From assembly GCA_965263105.1 (NCBI GenBank), contig CBDHGL010000003.1:3472001-3536000 (forward strand): a stretch of DNA of 64,000 nt, in the 5' to 3' direction. Below the pieces are notes generated by a model that was given only the letters and a program-made list of their open reading frames with translations, was not told the DNA's origin and made no database searches. This document shows positions 43,845-54,338 of this stretch, in pieces. Each line of letters begins with the position of its first letter. Position 1 is the stretch's first letter. This DNA is from JBCCTX01 sp965263105. GTDB taxonomy: Bacteria > Bacteroidota > Bacteroidia > J057. Made by a program: the position numbers and the translations under genes.

Positions 43845-44276
43845 TTATTCACTCCTTTTTTTCATCAACTCCACGTGACTCGCATCACAGAGTGGAAAAT
43901 TCTTGGAGGCACCACAGCGACATAGAATAGTCATCCGCTCATGAGAGGAGACTTCTCTTCCTTTCAAGTCTTTGAGTACAACATCCCCCTTGATGACCAA
44001 GGGGCCTTTGGGTACCAAGACTACTTCAATGGGACTTTCCCCAGAGTAATTGTCAGGAGGCGTTCTTCCCTCTATAGTTAATGCGCCACTAGGGCATTCG
44101 TCTACTAATTGGGTAATCTCTTCGGAAGAGGCGGCAGTCATATTGACCCAAGGGCGCTGCCTCAGGCTAAAGACTTTGGGCAATCCTCTGAGACAAATCC
44201 CTGTATGTTTACATACTTTGGGTTTCCAAACTACCGTGATTTCACCGTTGGTGTAGGTAAGGGTATCTTTTGACAT
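43845..44276 (-). CDS. Fer4_19 - CDGSH-type iron-sulfur protein
   Basis: A 143-residue protein with two metal domains. The N-terminal part (about 15-70) is a 4Fe-4S mono-cluster-like domain (VCKHTGICLRGLP and DECPSGALTIEG, giving several Cys). The C-terminal part has the CDGSH-type motif CRCGASKNFPLCDASH, which binds a 2Fe-2S cluster with three Cys and one His. Such fused proteins are small cytosolic redox carriers of uncertain role. It lies 99 bases upstream of the LanKC-like gene and is divergent from the SusC gene. Confidence 0.88.
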   Translation of the reverse strand: MSKDTLTYTNGEITVVWKPKVCKHTGICLRGLPKVFSLRQRPWVNMTAASSEEITQLVDECPSGALTIEGRTPPDNYSGESPIEVVLVPKGPLVIKGDVVLKDLKGREVSSHERMTILCRCGASKNFPLCDASHVELMKKRSE

Positions 44277-44479
44277 GTAGGAGTGTTTTGTTTGTCTAAC
44301 AATATAAAAAAAGCAGGGTTATTCAGGCAAATCCCTTTATCCCTTTATCATCGTGTTACTTTGAATACAAAGTATGAATTATTAATTTTAAGGGATTGTT
44401 AAATTTATAATCTCTAACTTCCTCTAAAACATCCTACCAAAGCATTTTTACCATTTAAATAATTTTTTTACCCTTTACT

Positions 44480-47400
44480 ATGAAAAACTACACTAAACTC
44501 GTAATCAGGCCATTTTATATGGTCCTGATACTCCTATTAGCAAGTTTCTCAGGATTTGCCCAGGTATCTGGGGTTGTGAGAGACTTTGCCACAGGCGATC
44601 CATTGGTAGGGGTTTCCATCCTGATAAAAGGAACTGCTCAGGGAATGATGACAGACGCAGATGGCGCCTATTCCCTAGATGCAGCTTCGGATGCTACCCT
44701 TATTTTTTCTCTAACGGGCTACATCAATGTAGAAGAACCTGTTAACGGTCGAAGCACCATCAATCTAGCTATGGAATCAGAACGCGTGCTAGATGAAGTA
44801 GTTATCACAGGATATACTGCTCAAAGTAAGCGAGAAATTACAGGTGCTGTCGCTACAGTGAGTAGTGAAAAGCTCCTTGCAGTACCCGCAACTACTTTTT
44901 CTCAACAGCTACAAGGGCGAGCCTCTGGGCTTACCATTATCAATGATGCGACACCTGGAGGGGAGGCAACCGTTAGGATTCGGGGTTTTGGTACGGTAGG
45001 GAATAATAATCCCCTCTATATCATTGATGGGGTACCTACCCAGAGTCAATCAACCTTGAATCCCAATGACATTGAAACGCTGCAGGTGCTCAAAGATGCA
45101 TCCGCTGCCTCTATTTATGGCTCTCGTGCTGCAAATGGAGTTGTTATCATCACTACCAAAAAAGGAAAATTAGGTCGTCCCAAGCTTTCCTATTCAGGAT
45201 ACTACGGTTGGCAGACTGCTGAGAAGGATGTAGAATCTCTCAATGCCCGAGAATTGGGCGAATATCTCTATTTTGCGGACTTGTACGCAGGTAAAGACCC
45301 TTCTCACGGACAGTACTCCTTCGGTCCAAATGGAGAGGTGACCATCCCCACCTATGTATTTCCCAGTGGGGCAAGTTCTGTTGATGAAAGCCTGTATTCT
45401 TTGACTCCAGATAATATTTTTGCTATCACTGATGCTGCTGATACCTATTGGTGGGGGGAGGTAACACGAGATAATGCCCCAATTATGAACCATCAATTGT
45501 CTGCCACGGGAGCAACCAATACAGCTAAATATGCCTTTAGCATGAACTACTTCACTCAGGATGCGGTAACGCGTTTTGTAAGTTATGACCGTGCCTCCCT
45601 CCGTGCCAACACCGAGTTTTCCGTAGCAGACGGTCGGTTGACCATTGGAGAAAACTTGACTGTCGCCTTGGGAATCAGAAAAGGGGGCTTTGGAAATAAT
45701 GGAGAGCAAAATGCTGTTTCAGGATCTTATAAGCACCATCCCTTGCTTCCTGTCTACGATATTGCAGGAAATTTTGCCGGGAGCCGTGGTGCCAACCTGG
45801 GGAATAACTTCAATCCCTTTGCTACCCTGGCTCGTAATGTTGATGACCGTACTTGGAACCTGAGAACCTTTGGAAATGTCTATGCAGAATTGGAGATCCT
45901 AGAGGAGTTATCTGTTCGGACTAGCTTTGGCGTGGACTTCAATGCATCCAGAAGAAGAGACATTGGTCGTCCTCAACCGGAATATGTGGAAGGAAACTTT
46001 ATCAATAGCTCTAATGCCAGCAATAATTACGACTACCAATGGGTTTGGTCCAATACCTTAAACTACAACAAAACCTTTGCTGAAGTACACCGAGTAAATG
46101 CGAATGTAGGGATAGAGGCCATAGAGGCTTTTGGAGAGTTTTTTGGAGCGGGCAGACAGCGTTTCGCTTTTGAGACCACGGATATTATCAGTTATCTCGA
46201 CCTAGGGGATGCAACTACGGCCTCCAACTTTGGTAATGTTTCCAGAGACTTTTCACTTTTCTCCCAGTTTGGCCAGTTTAATTACAGCTACAACGATAAG
46301 TACCTGGCACAGTTCACCATTCGTAACGATGCTTCCTCAAGATTTAGACAAGCATCTAATAGTGCCGTCTTCCCCGCCTTCAGTTTGGGATGGCGGATAT
46401 CCGATGAGCCCTTTTTCCAGCGGGCCTTACCCTTTGTAAATGATTTCAAGGTTCGCTATGGATGGGGACAAACGGGTAACCAAGAAATTGGGGATTACAA
46501 TGCCTTCACAACTTATCGCTCAGACATCTTCCATGCAGGGTATCCGATTGATGGAAGTAATAGCAACCCTACTATCGGGTTTGATGCCGCTTCTTTTGGA
46601 AATCCCAACGCTAAATGGGAGACTACTACTTCCAATAACCTAGGCTTTGATGCCTTGATGTTGGATAACCGCCTATCAGTGGAATTTGATATTTGGAACC
46701 GGGTGACTACTGACATGCTTTTGCAGGTACCCATTACCTTCTCTGCTGGAGATGCAGTTGCTCCTTCCTTTAATGTAGGGCAGGTTACCAACGAAGGGAT
46801 TGACCTGGCAGCTTCTTTTTCAGATGAAGTAGGAGACTTCTCCTATAGCATAAGCGGTAATTTCTCTACCTATCGCAATAATATTGATGCCTTAAACACG
46901 GAAGATTCAAGAATCTTCGGGAATAGCTCACGCGTTCCCTCCATGACAGTTACCCAGGTAGGAAATCCGATCTCTTCCTTCTTTGGATTCAATATACTGG
47001 GAATCTTCCAGTCTCAGGCAGAGGTAGAAGGCTATCCAGAATATGGGGCTTATAACGCTCCTGGTAAGTTCAAAGTTGAAGATGTGAATGGCGATGGCCA
47101 AATCAATGATGATGACAGAACTATTATTGGAAATCCCCACCCAGACTTTACGTATGGCATTAATATCAATGTAGGCTATAAGAATTTTGACCTTACCTTG
47201 TTTGGAAATGGTTCTCAAGGAAACGATATATTTAACTATGTTCGTTTCTTTGCTGACTTCAACTCCTTCCAAGGAAATCGCTCCAAAAGGGCCTTGTATA
47301 ATGCGTGGCAACCTACCAATCCTACAGCTCCCCGTAGCGAATGGGTAGCAGCCAATCCTGGGGCTACCTCACCTATCATGGATGCCAATGACCAGATTTC

Positions 47401-47671
47401 CAGTAGAGTCTCTACCTACCTCATCGAAGATGGTAGCTACTTCCGCATGAAGAATGTCCAGCTGACCTATACCTTTCCTCGGAGCCTCGCCGCTAACTTA
47501 GGCTTAACGGATGCCCAGGTGTATATTCAGGGACAAAATGTATTCACTATCACTGATTATTCTGGATTGAATCCAGAAATTCAGACTGGGAATGACACTA
47601 CGCTAGGATTTGATGGAGGCTTCATGCCAGTTTCTAGGACCACTATCCTTGGTGTAAGAATAGGATTGTAA
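44480..47671 (+). CDS. SusC/RagA-type TonB-linked outer-membrane transporter (pair 1)
   Basis: A 1063-residue TonB-dependent transporter. The signal peptide ends near GFAQ, then a CarboxypepD_reg-like domain (about 28-105), a plug with LQGRASGLTI, NPLYIIDGVPTQSQ and IYGSRAANGVVIITTKKG, and a large barrel. These are SusC hallmarks. With the SusD partner 45 bases downstream it imports a glycan or peptide ligand. No glycoside hydrolase or sigma/anti-sigma gene is nearby, so the ligand is unknown. Confidence 0.95.
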   Translation: MKNYTKLVIRPFYMVLILLLASFSGFAQVSGVVRDFATGDPLVGVSILIKGTAQGMMTDADGAYSLDAASDATLIFSLTGYINVEEPVNGRSTINLAMESERVLDEVVITGYTAQSKREITGAVATVSSEKLLAVPATTFSQQLQGRASGLTIINDATPGGEATVRIRGFGTVGNNNPLYIIDGVPTQSQSTLNPNDIETLQVLKDASAASIYGSRAANGVVIITTKKGKLGRPKLSYSGYYGWQTAEKDVESLNARELGEYLYFADLYAGKDPSHGQYSFGPNGEVTIPTYVFPSGASSVDESLYSLTPDNIFAITDAADTYWWGEVTRDNAPIMNHQLSATGATNTAKYAFSMNYFTQDAVTRFVSYDRASLRANTEFSVADGRLTIGENLTVALGIRKGGFGNNGEQNAVSGSYKHHPLLPVYDIAGNFAGSRGANLGNNFNPFATLARNVDDRTWNLRTFGNVYAELEILEELSVRTSFGVDFNASRRRDIGRPQPEYVEGNFINSSNASNNYDYQWVWSNTLNYNKTFAEVHRVNANVGIEAIEAFGEFFGAGRQRFAFETTDIISYLDLGDATTASNFGNVSRDFSLFSQFGQFNYSYNDKYLAQFTIRNDASSRFRQASNSAVFPAFSLGWRISDEPFFQRALPFVNDFKVRYGWGQTGNQEIGDYNAFTTYRSDIFHAGYPIDGSNSNPTIGFDAASFGNPNAKWETTTSNNLGFDALMLDNRLSVEFDIWNRVTTDMLLQVPITFSAGDAVAPSFNVGQVTNEGIDLAASFSDEVGDFSYSISGNFSTYRNNIDALNTEDSRIFGNSSRVPSMTVTQVGNPISSFFGFNILGIFQSQAEVEGYPEYGAYNAPGKFKVEDVNGDGQINDDDRTIIGNPHPDFTYGININVGYKNFDLTLFGNGSQGNDIFNYVRFFADFNSFQGNRSKRALYNAWQPTNPTAPRSEWVAANPGATSPIMDANDQISSRVSTYLIEDGSYFRMKNVQLTYTFPRSLAANLGLTDAQVYIQGQNVFTITDYSGLNPEIQTGNDTTLGFDGGFMPVSRTTILGVRIGL

Positions 47672-47716
47672 TACCCGAAACATTAATTGACTAAATAATT
47701 AAACATAGATTAGACA

Positions 47717-49453
47717 ATGAAATCAATAAAAATATATCTAACACTTTTTTTACTGTGTGCCTTCTTATCCTGTGATGAGGAGTTTTTGACCAAGAATCCC
47801 CAGGCACAATTCAGTACGGTGGGACTCCAGACTCCTGAGGGAGTAGAAGGTATCCTTTTGGGGGCCTACAACATGGTCGACGGATCCGGATTGGATGGCC
47901 AGGCTGCGTGGGAGAATGACATTCACAACTGGGTATTTGGAGGCATATCTTCGGATAATGCACTCAAAGGGACGGATGCAGGGGACCAACCTGAGCAATC
48001 CTTTATTGAGGCTTATGATTTCAACTCCTTCAACAACCACATTAGAAATAAGTGGCGGGGGCTTTACAAAGGGGTAGCACGTTCCAATGATGCGATTGTT
48101 TCGGCACGTCAGGTGGATGAACTTGACGCCGCCAGAAGAGATCAGATTATAGCTGAAGCCACTTTCTTAAGAGGGATTTTTCATTTTGAAGCGCAAAAAA
48201 TGTGGAAATTTCCCCCCTACATAGACGATGCAAACTATGACATTAACGATGTGGAAAGTACCAAGATCCCTAATTCAGGAAAGATCTGGGAAAACATTGA
48301 AGCAGACTTTGAGGCAGCAGCAGCAGTTCTTCCTGATGTACAATCGGTCATAGGAAGGCCCACTAGCTTTGCCGCTAAAGCCTTTTTAGCTAAAGCAAAG
48401 ATGTATCAAGGTTGGGATGAAGGGGGAAATGCAAATACGGCTAAATTACAAGAGGCCAAAGTATTGCTTGAAGAGATCGTAAATTCTGGCTTGTATACCC
48501 TGACCCCAAAGTATTCAGATAATTTTTTCGTTAGTACCAACAACAACTCTGAGTCTATTTGGGAGGTTCAGTTTGCAGTGAATAGTGCCTCTACAGATAA
48601 TGCCAACAGTGGTGTTGGGCTTGCGCACCCTTATGTGGCTCCTTGGGGATGCTGTGGTTTTTACCAGGCACCACAAAATTTGGTTAATGCCTTTAAAACA
48701 GAGAGTGGTCTTCCCCTTTTAGATTCCTTTAATGATTCGGATGTTACCTGGGAAACAGAGTATACAGGGACTTTAGATCCCAGACTAGATCACACAGTTG
48801 GTAGACCCGGTATCTTGTACAAAGGATTTCAGATTCACCAAACGGATTTTATTCGGGACCTGTCCTATGCAGGGCCCTATTCCTCTATGAAACATGTAGG
48901 TGAACCTGAAGCATTCGGTATTGGAGGTTGGGGAAACCTGACTGCTAACAACTATCGCATCATGCGCCTATCTATGGTCATGCTTTGGTTGGCAGAGGCA
49001 GAGGTAGAATTAGGAAACCTAGAAAGAGCCAGGGACCTCGTCAATCAGATTCGTACCAGAGCTTCTAATCCTGATGACTTTGTCCCTAAAGCGGTACAAG
49101 GATCTGACTCACGTCAAAGCTTCACCGTATTAAATGAACCCGCAGCCAATTACTCCGTATCCACCTATGATGATCCTTGGACCGACGCAGCCACTGCTAG
49201 AAAGGCTGTTCGCTTTGAGGAAAGGCTGGAGTTTGCGATGGAAGGACATAGGTTCTTTGACCTTCAGCGCTGGGGAGTTCAAGCAGAGGTGCTGAATGCC
49301 TATCTGGAGAGTGAATCACGTTATCGCGTCTATCTTCAGGGAAAATTCTTCACCGAGGGGAAAAATGAATTCTATCCCATTCCAACAGAGGCCATTGACC
49401 GTTCTTTTTTAGAGGGACAACCTACTCTGACCCAAGACCCTGCTTATAACTAG
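47717..49453 (+). CDS. SusD/RagB-type nutrient-binding lipoprotein (pair 1)
   Basis: A 578-residue outer-membrane lipoprotein (lipobox near AFLSC, Cys19) that caps the SusC barrel. It has the SusD helix repeats (RGIFHFEAQKMWKFPPYIDD, SFAAKAFLAKAKMYQGW) and the C-terminal motif RFEERLEFAMEGHRFFDLQRWG. It is larger than the second SusD in the window (460 residues), so the two pairs probably have different ligands. A strong terminator follows. Confidence 0.95.
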   Translation: MKSIKIYLTLFLLCAFLSCDEEFLTKNPQAQFSTVGLQTPEGVEGILLGAYNMVDGSGLDGQAAWENDIHNWVFGGISSDNALKGTDAGDQPEQSFIEAYDFNSFNNHIRNKWRGLYKGVARSNDAIVSARQVDELDAARRDQIIAEATFLRGIFHFEAQKMWKFPPYIDDANYDINDVESTKIPNSGKIWENIEADFEAAAAVLPDVQSVIGRPTSFAAKAFLAKAKMYQGWDEGGNANTAKLQEAKVLLEEIVNSGLYTLTPKYSDNFFVSTNNNSESIWEVQFAVNSASTDNANSGVGLAHPYVAPWGCCGFYQAPQNLVNAFKTESGLPLLDSFNDSDVTWETEYTGTLDPRLDHTVGRPGILYKGFQIHQTDFIRDLSYAGPYSSMKHVGEPEAFGIGGWGNLTANNYRIMRLSMVMLWLAEAEVELGNLERARDLVNQIRTRASNPDDFVPKAVQGSDSRQSFTVLNEPAANYSVSTYDDPWTDAATARKAVRFEERLEFAMEGHRFFDLQRWGVQAEVLNAYLESESRYRVYLQGKFFTEGKNEFYPIPTEAIDRSFLEGQPTLTQDPAYN

Positions 49454-49473
49454 CAGAAAAGATAGAAAAGATT

Positions 49474-49509
49474 GCCCGGATCCTATTTATTTAGGATCCG
49501 GGCTTTTTT
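49474..49509 (+). terminator. Rho-independent terminator of SusCD pair 1
   Basis: A perfect 12-base stem, GCCCGGATCCTA with TAGGATCCGGGC (arms 49474-49485 and 49492-49503), a 6-base loop and TTTTTT. It lies 20 bases after the SusD stop. Confidence 0.93.
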
Positions 49510-49561
49510 GATAAGGTCTTATTTTGCAATTCCTCGATTAGCCACAGTCATCAATTTTTTG

Positions 49562-49588
49562 AAAAAACCAGGATCGTAGTGATCCTGG
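49562..49588 (-). terminator. Rho-independent terminator for SusCD pair 2
   Basis: An 8-base stem CCAGGATC/GATCCTGG (arms 49568-49575 and 49581-49588) with a 5-base loop. On the minus strand the stem is followed by TTTTTT. It lies about 180 bases past the stop of the pair-2 SusD gene, with repeat element D in between. Confidence 0.75.
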
Positions 49589-49621
49589 CGTAGTAAAGTA
49601 AGTAGGTAATAAGATGAATCG

Positions 49622-49764
49622 TTCATAGACCATGGTCGACAGTTTAGCGTAAAGCAGGCGAGAGCTGAGAGGGGAGAGAATTATTGAGAGTAACGGTACT
49701 CACTCCTTACACCTCACCCCTCAAGGCTTGCTCAAGCCATAGACCGTGGACTATCGACTATTAA
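49622..49764. repeat. Heptad-repeat element, copy D
   Basis: A left arm of three heptads (49622-49642, ACCATGG TCGACAG) and a right arm of four reversed heptads (49737-49764, CCGTGGA CTATCGA) around a centre of about 95 bases with GAGAGGGGAGAG and ACTCACTCCT. The right arm ends 6 bases from the pair-2 SusD stop codon. The element would be transcribed as part of the 3' untranslated region of that operon. Confidence 0.6.
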
Positions 49765-49770
49765 CTCCCC

Positions 49771-51153
49771 TCAATACCCCGGATTTTGATCCAGCTGATT
49801 ATTAGGATCTACTTCGATATCCGGTATAGGTAGGGCCCATTGATTTTCATTGACTACAGTAGGCTTTAGCGTTGAGATATTTCCGTATCGGATGGCGTCA
49901 AACCACTCGTGGCTCCCCTCAAAGGAGAGTTCCCTTACCCGTTCTTCTTGGATTAAGGGTAGCAACTCTTCGCCAGTAGATGCCGTAATAGCGCCTAAGC
50001 CTGCCCTAGCCCGAACGGTATTCAAAGCATCCACTGCCTGCCCCAAATCCCCCCCACTTCTAGCTAGGGCTTCGGCTTTGATGAAATACATTTCAGCCAA
50101 TCTAAGAATATAGGTAGGATCATCTCCAGCCGTCAAGTTGGGATACTTCCTCACTTCAGGTCCATCAGGGGTTACCCCGATAGAAGCTCCTTCTCTGGGA
50201 TCCCCCGCAATAAGGGTGGTGAACTGCGCAGTAGGTCCGTAGTCGTATCTCCCAGCGCCCAATTCAGAGCTGGGAGATAGATGGAAGAAGGTGTGTCCAC
50301 TTCCCTCTGTTTGACTTGAGAACATGGCAAAGATGAGTTCAGAACTATTGAGCCGGTTGACGAAAATATCACCGTAACTAGCTTCTAGGGTAAAAACTCC
50401 CCCTTGGATTACTTGGTCTGCCAACTGTGCAGCCGTTGCATAATCCTGTGCATAAAGTGCTGCCCGAGCCTTTAAGGCCTGGCCTGCCTCCCTAGAAGCT
50501 AAATATGATACAGAATAGCCAGGTCCATTGGCGATTACATCGTCCAAGTCCGAAAGAATTGAAGCATATACTTCTGAAACAGTGGATCTGGGAAGCTGGG
50601 CATTAATGGCATCTCCCGGTTCAAGGCGAAGGGGAATTCCCAAGGGAGAGGAATTATCCCAGAAGCGGCCAAAGAGGCGTAATGCATCAAAATGGGCCAT
50701 AGCCCGAAGGAATTTGGCTTCTGCGATGATTTCATTCTTCCGACTCCCTACAAAGCCTGCATCATCAGAAAGAGCCCCTACTCGTTCAACAACATTCGAA
50801 GCGGCGTTGGCTACTTCGTATATATCGTCCCAGGTATTTCCCAAGGTGTTATCCGAAGGCCTGACGGAGTTGCTCTCCGATTGAAAAGTGATATCTCGGG
50901 TGGTACCGGTGGTACTTCCCAGGTATCCACTGAGTATGCTCCCATATACAGGAAACATCCGCCCGAAGTATCCATCGGTGTTCAAGAAAGCATAGGAGCC
51001 CGTTAGGGCACTCTCTGAATCGTTTGCGTTTTTGATGGCTTCTCCTGCCGATAGCGATTGCTGTGGCTGAGGGTCTAAGCCATCCAAGGTTTCGCAGCCC
51101 GTAAAGGTCCCAAATAGGAGGACTATCAAAAATATATATGGAATTGATTTCAT
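49771..51153 (-). CDS. SusD/RagB-type nutrient-binding lipoprotein (pair 2)
   Basis: A 460-residue lipoprotein (lipobox GTFTGC, Cys20) of the SusD family. Helix motifs include AEAKFLRAMAHFDALRLFGRF, LKARAALYAQDY and RLAEMYFIKAEALARSG, with the C-terminal ERVRELSFEGSHEWFDAIRYG. It follows its SusC partner by 77 bases. It is in the opposite orientation to pair 1, so the two operons converge. Confidence 0.95.
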   Translation of the reverse strand: MKSIPYIFLIVLLFGTFTGCETLDGLDPQPQQSLSAGEAIKNANDSESALTGSYAFLNTDGYFGRMFPVYGSILSGYLGSTTGTTRDITFQSESNSVRPSDNTLGNTWDDIYEVANAASNVVERVGALSDDAGFVGSRKNEIIAEAKFLRAMAHFDALRLFGRFWDNSSPLGIPLRLEPGDAINAQLPRSTVSEVYASILSDLDDVIANGPGYSVSYLASREAGQALKARAALYAQDYATAAQLADQVIQGGVFTLEASYGDIFVNRLNSSELIFAMFSSQTEGSGHTFFHLSPSSELGAGRYDYGPTAQFTTLIAGDPREGASIGVTPDGPEVRKYPNLTAGDDPTYILRLAEMYFIKAEALARSGGDLGQAVDALNTVRARAGLGAITASTGEELLPLIQEERVRELSFEGSHEWFDAIRYGNISTLKPTVVNENQWALPIPDIEVDPNNQLDQNPGY

Positions 51154-51230
51154 TGTTTTGCTTTTTTATGGGCTTTTTTAGCCTTTACATATGAATTAAT
51201 CGCGCTAAGTAGTATCCTTTTTTTTCAGGC

Positions 51231-54200
51231 CTAAAATCCCAGGTTTACCCCAACTGCATAGGTTTTACTTCCCGGATAGGTACCATTATCTACGCCCTGG
51301 GCACTGCTTACATTCCCCCCAAAGGTGTTTACCTCTGGATCTATTCCCGAATAATCGGTGATCGTAAACAAGTTGGTCCCTACGATATAGACCGTACCTC
51401 TTTGAAGGAAGGTATTGGCAAAAACAGTTCTAGGTAAGTTGTACGAAAGCTTTGCTTGCCTTAGGCGAAGGAAGGAGCCATCTTCGACAAAGAAGGAAGA
51501 GTTTTGACGATTTTGGTTGGGGTCTCCCCAGGCCACCCGAGGCCGTTCGGCACCGGTATTTGTGGGGGTCCATCTATCCAAGACATCTGTAAAGTTATTG
51601 AATAGATTGTGCTGGAAGGAATGTCCACGCTTTGTGAAGTTGTAGATTTCATTGCCTTGAACGAATTGTGCCAGGGCAAAGAGGGTAAGTCCTTTGAAGG
51701 AAAGGGTAGTATTCACTCCCCCCATGAAATCAAACAAAGCATTTCCTAAAATGATCCGGTCATCATTGGTTATTACTCCATCTCCATTGATATCCTCATA
51801 GAGGAAGTCTCCTGGAGCAGTTCCTGCAGTTTGGTATACGCCTCCCGGTGCAGATGCATTGAGTGCATTAATCTCCTCTTGGGTTTGAATAATTCCCTCA
51901 ACTTGAAGGCCAAAGAAGGAGCCTAAAGCTTCTCCTTCACGAATGATACTCTGGTTGAAGCCGGTCGCCGCAATATCTTCTCCATTGACCAACTTTTTGA
52001 TTTCATTGTCATTGTAATTGAGGTTTCCGCCCAGATTCCAGGTGAAATTATCGTTGCGGATGAGGTCAACAGCTAGGGAAATATCAAAACCCACGTTGCG
52101 CATCTCTCCTATATTTTGGTTGACACTATTAAACCCAGAATTGCGAGGAACAGGGGCCAACAATAGGATGTCTTCAGTATCTTTTAGGTAGAAGTCGATG
52201 CTACCTGTTAGCTTGGAATCCCATAACCCAAAGTCTATCCCCACGTCGTATTGGGTGGTGGTTTCCCACTTGAGATCGGGATTGGCAATCTGTGTGGGAG
52301 CGATCCCTCCAGATCCGGCATAAGAGAAGGCTGAACCATTGGCATCGGTACTTCCATACAAGCCGAGAGAGGCAAAGTTGCCACCCAGCCCTCCATTGTT
52401 TCGTCCGATCCGATCATTTCCGATGATTCCCCAACTGGCCCTTAATTTCAGTTCGTTGAACAGAGAAGAATTCTCGAGGAAGCTCTCGTTATCCAAGCGC
52501 CAGGCAACAGCAGCAGAAGGGAAAATTCCCCATCGGTTGTTATCTCCAAAGCGAGAAGAGCCATCTGCTCGAATCGTACCGGTGATCAAAAAGCGGTCAT
52601 CAAAATTGTAATTAACTCGGGCGAAAGAGGAGATTAAGGCTCGCTCTGTCCCAATTCCCCCAACCTGTAAGGGGGTTGCTGCACTGGCAAAGGTTGTCAG
52701 TAGGTCGTTGGGAAAGTCCGATGCAGAAGCCACAAAATTGTCTCTAGTATCCCGCTGAAATGAACCACCTATCAGGGCATTCAAGCGATTTTGCTCATTG
52801 ATTTCCCAATCATACGCAAGGGTGTTTTCCCAAATGATGCTGCGAAACTCATTGGTTCCGCGTTGAGCGTAACCACTTCCATTGAGCCTTCCTCCCAGGG
52901 TAGCGGTTGTCCAAATTTGCGCTTGTTGTAAAGTGGTCAGGTCAAAAGCAATGCTAGATCGGAGGCGCAAGTCTTTTATAACTTCTAATTCGCCGTAAGC
53001 CGAGGCCAAAATTCGTAGGGTTTCGAAGTCATTTCTATACCCCTCGGCTGCGGCAACTGGGTTATCGGCTACACCGGGAATAGGGGTAAAACTTCCATCT
53101 TCTTGCCGGATGGGAAGGTCTGGCCGTGAGCGCAAGGCTACCACATAAGGACCTATGATAAAATTGTCATTTGCCTGTACATTTTCAGTAGTAAGACTCA
53201 CTGTGGTGCTGGTGCCAAAGGTGAGCTTATCGGAAATGCGGCTATCAAGATTCAGTCGACCAGATAGGCGTTGAAATCCGGTTCCATCCAGTGTGCCTTC
53301 CTGGTCATCGATGGAGAAAGAGGCAAAGTAGCGAGAGGACTGGTTTCCACCGCGTAATGAAAAATTCCATCGCTGGACCGTTGCATCGCGGAATACTGCG
53401 TCTAACCAGTCGGTATCTTCATTGCCGAAGGAGCTAGGGTCAAAGGCTTCCAGGCCCACGTTGGTACGTGCCTCATTTACGATCTCTTGGTATTGCTGAG
53501 CATTCAACATATCGGGTAAGTTGATAGGCTCCCGCATGCCAATCGAGAAACCGAAGTCAAATTGTGGGCGTTGTCCAAATTGCCCTCGTTTTGTGGTAAT
53601 GAGGACTACCCCGTTTGCCGCACGTGAACCGTACAAAGCCGTGGCGGAGGCGTCTTTTAATACCTCGATTGATTCTACATCCGAGAAATTAATCGTAGAA
53701 AGGGAATTTCCGGTCTGTCCTCCCAGTCCACCGCCAGTAGCCGTTCCAAACTGGCCGGGAATCTGCATATCCTGAGATTCGATGGGAATACCATCAATTA
53801 CGTAAAGGGGCTGATTGGAAGAGTTGATAGAGGAAGGACCTCTCACTCGGACTGATACCCCCCCACCGGGTTGTCCATTGGCAGAGGTGACGTGGACCCC
53901 TGCGGCTCGGCCTTGGAGGACTTGGTCAATTCCTGCAACAGGGACTTCCTGGATGGCTTCTCCATCAACGGAATTGAGGGAACCTGTAAGGTCTTCCCTT
54001 CGAGAAGTACCGTAGGCGACGATGACTACCTCCTGGAGATTGGTTTCCTCTGGAGCTAGACTCACGTTGATCTGGACTCGCCCATCAATCAAGACTTCTT
54101 GATCGGCTTTACCAATGAAACTAAATACAAGCGTTGTTGCACTTGGGGCTACCTGAATGGTATAGGCACCATTGTCGTCTGTATAGACGCCATAGGTGGT

Positions 54201-54338
54201 ACCCTTCACAAGGACTGTGACACCAGGGAGTGGATCCCCTGTATCTCCATCCAATACTCTCCCTGATATAGACGTTTGCGCAAACGTCAGTGTTAGGGAG
54301 CAACACAGTGTTACACACAGTAGAAAATACTTTCTCAT
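51231..54338 (-). CDS. SusC/RagA-type TonB-linked outer-membrane transporter (pair 2)
   Basis: A 1035-residue transporter with a signal peptide (ending near LTFAQ), a CarboxypepD_reg-like domain (about 22-100), a plug (LQGRAAGVHVTS, QPLYVIDGIPIESQ, LYGSRAANGVVLITTKRG) and a barrel ending in a terminal Phe (VGVNLGF). It is the same family as the pair-1 SusC but shares only the core motifs by eye, so the pairs are not a recent duplication. No carbohydrate enzyme is nearby. Confidence 0.95.
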   Translation of the reverse strand: MRKYFLLCVTLCCSLTLTFAQTSISGRVLDGDTGDPLPGVTVLVKGTTYGVYTDDNGAYTIQVAPSATTLVFSFIGKADQEVLIDGRVQINVSLAPEETNLQEVVIVAYGTSRREDLTGSLNSVDGEAIQEVPVAGIDQVLQGRAAGVHVTSANGQPGGGVSVRVRGPSSINSSNQPLYVIDGIPIESQDMQIPGQFGTATGGGLGGQTGNSLSTINFSDVESIEVLKDASATALYGSRAANGVVLITTKRGQFGQRPQFDFGFSIGMREPINLPDMLNAQQYQEIVNEARTNVGLEAFDPSSFGNEDTDWLDAVFRDATVQRWNFSLRGGNQSSRYFASFSIDDQEGTLDGTGFQRLSGRLNLDSRISDKLTFGTSTTVSLTTENVQANDNFIIGPYVVALRSRPDLPIRQEDGSFTPIPGVADNPVAAAEGYRNDFETLRILASAYGELEVIKDLRLRSSIAFDLTTLQQAQIWTTATLGGRLNGSGYAQRGTNEFRSIIWENTLAYDWEINEQNRLNALIGGSFQRDTRDNFVASASDFPNDLLTTFASAATPLQVGGIGTERALISSFARVNYNFDDRFLITGTIRADGSSRFGDNNRWGIFPSAAVAWRLDNESFLENSSLFNELKLRASWGIIGNDRIGRNNGGLGGNFASLGLYGSTDANGSAFSYAGSGGIAPTQIANPDLKWETTTQYDVGIDFGLWDSKLTGSIDFYLKDTEDILLLAPVPRNSGFNSVNQNIGEMRNVGFDISLAVDLIRNDNFTWNLGGNLNYNDNEIKKLVNGEDIAATGFNQSIIREGEALGSFFGLQVEGIIQTQEEINALNASAPGGVYQTAGTAPGDFLYEDINGDGVITNDDRIILGNALFDFMGGVNTTLSFKGLTLFALAQFVQGNEIYNFTKRGHSFQHNLFNNFTDVLDRWTPTNTGAERPRVAWGDPNQNRQNSSFFVEDGSFLRLRQAKLSYNLPRTVFANTFLQRGTVYIVGTNLFTITDYSGIDPEVNTFGGNVSSAQGVDNGTYPGSKTYAVGVNLGF

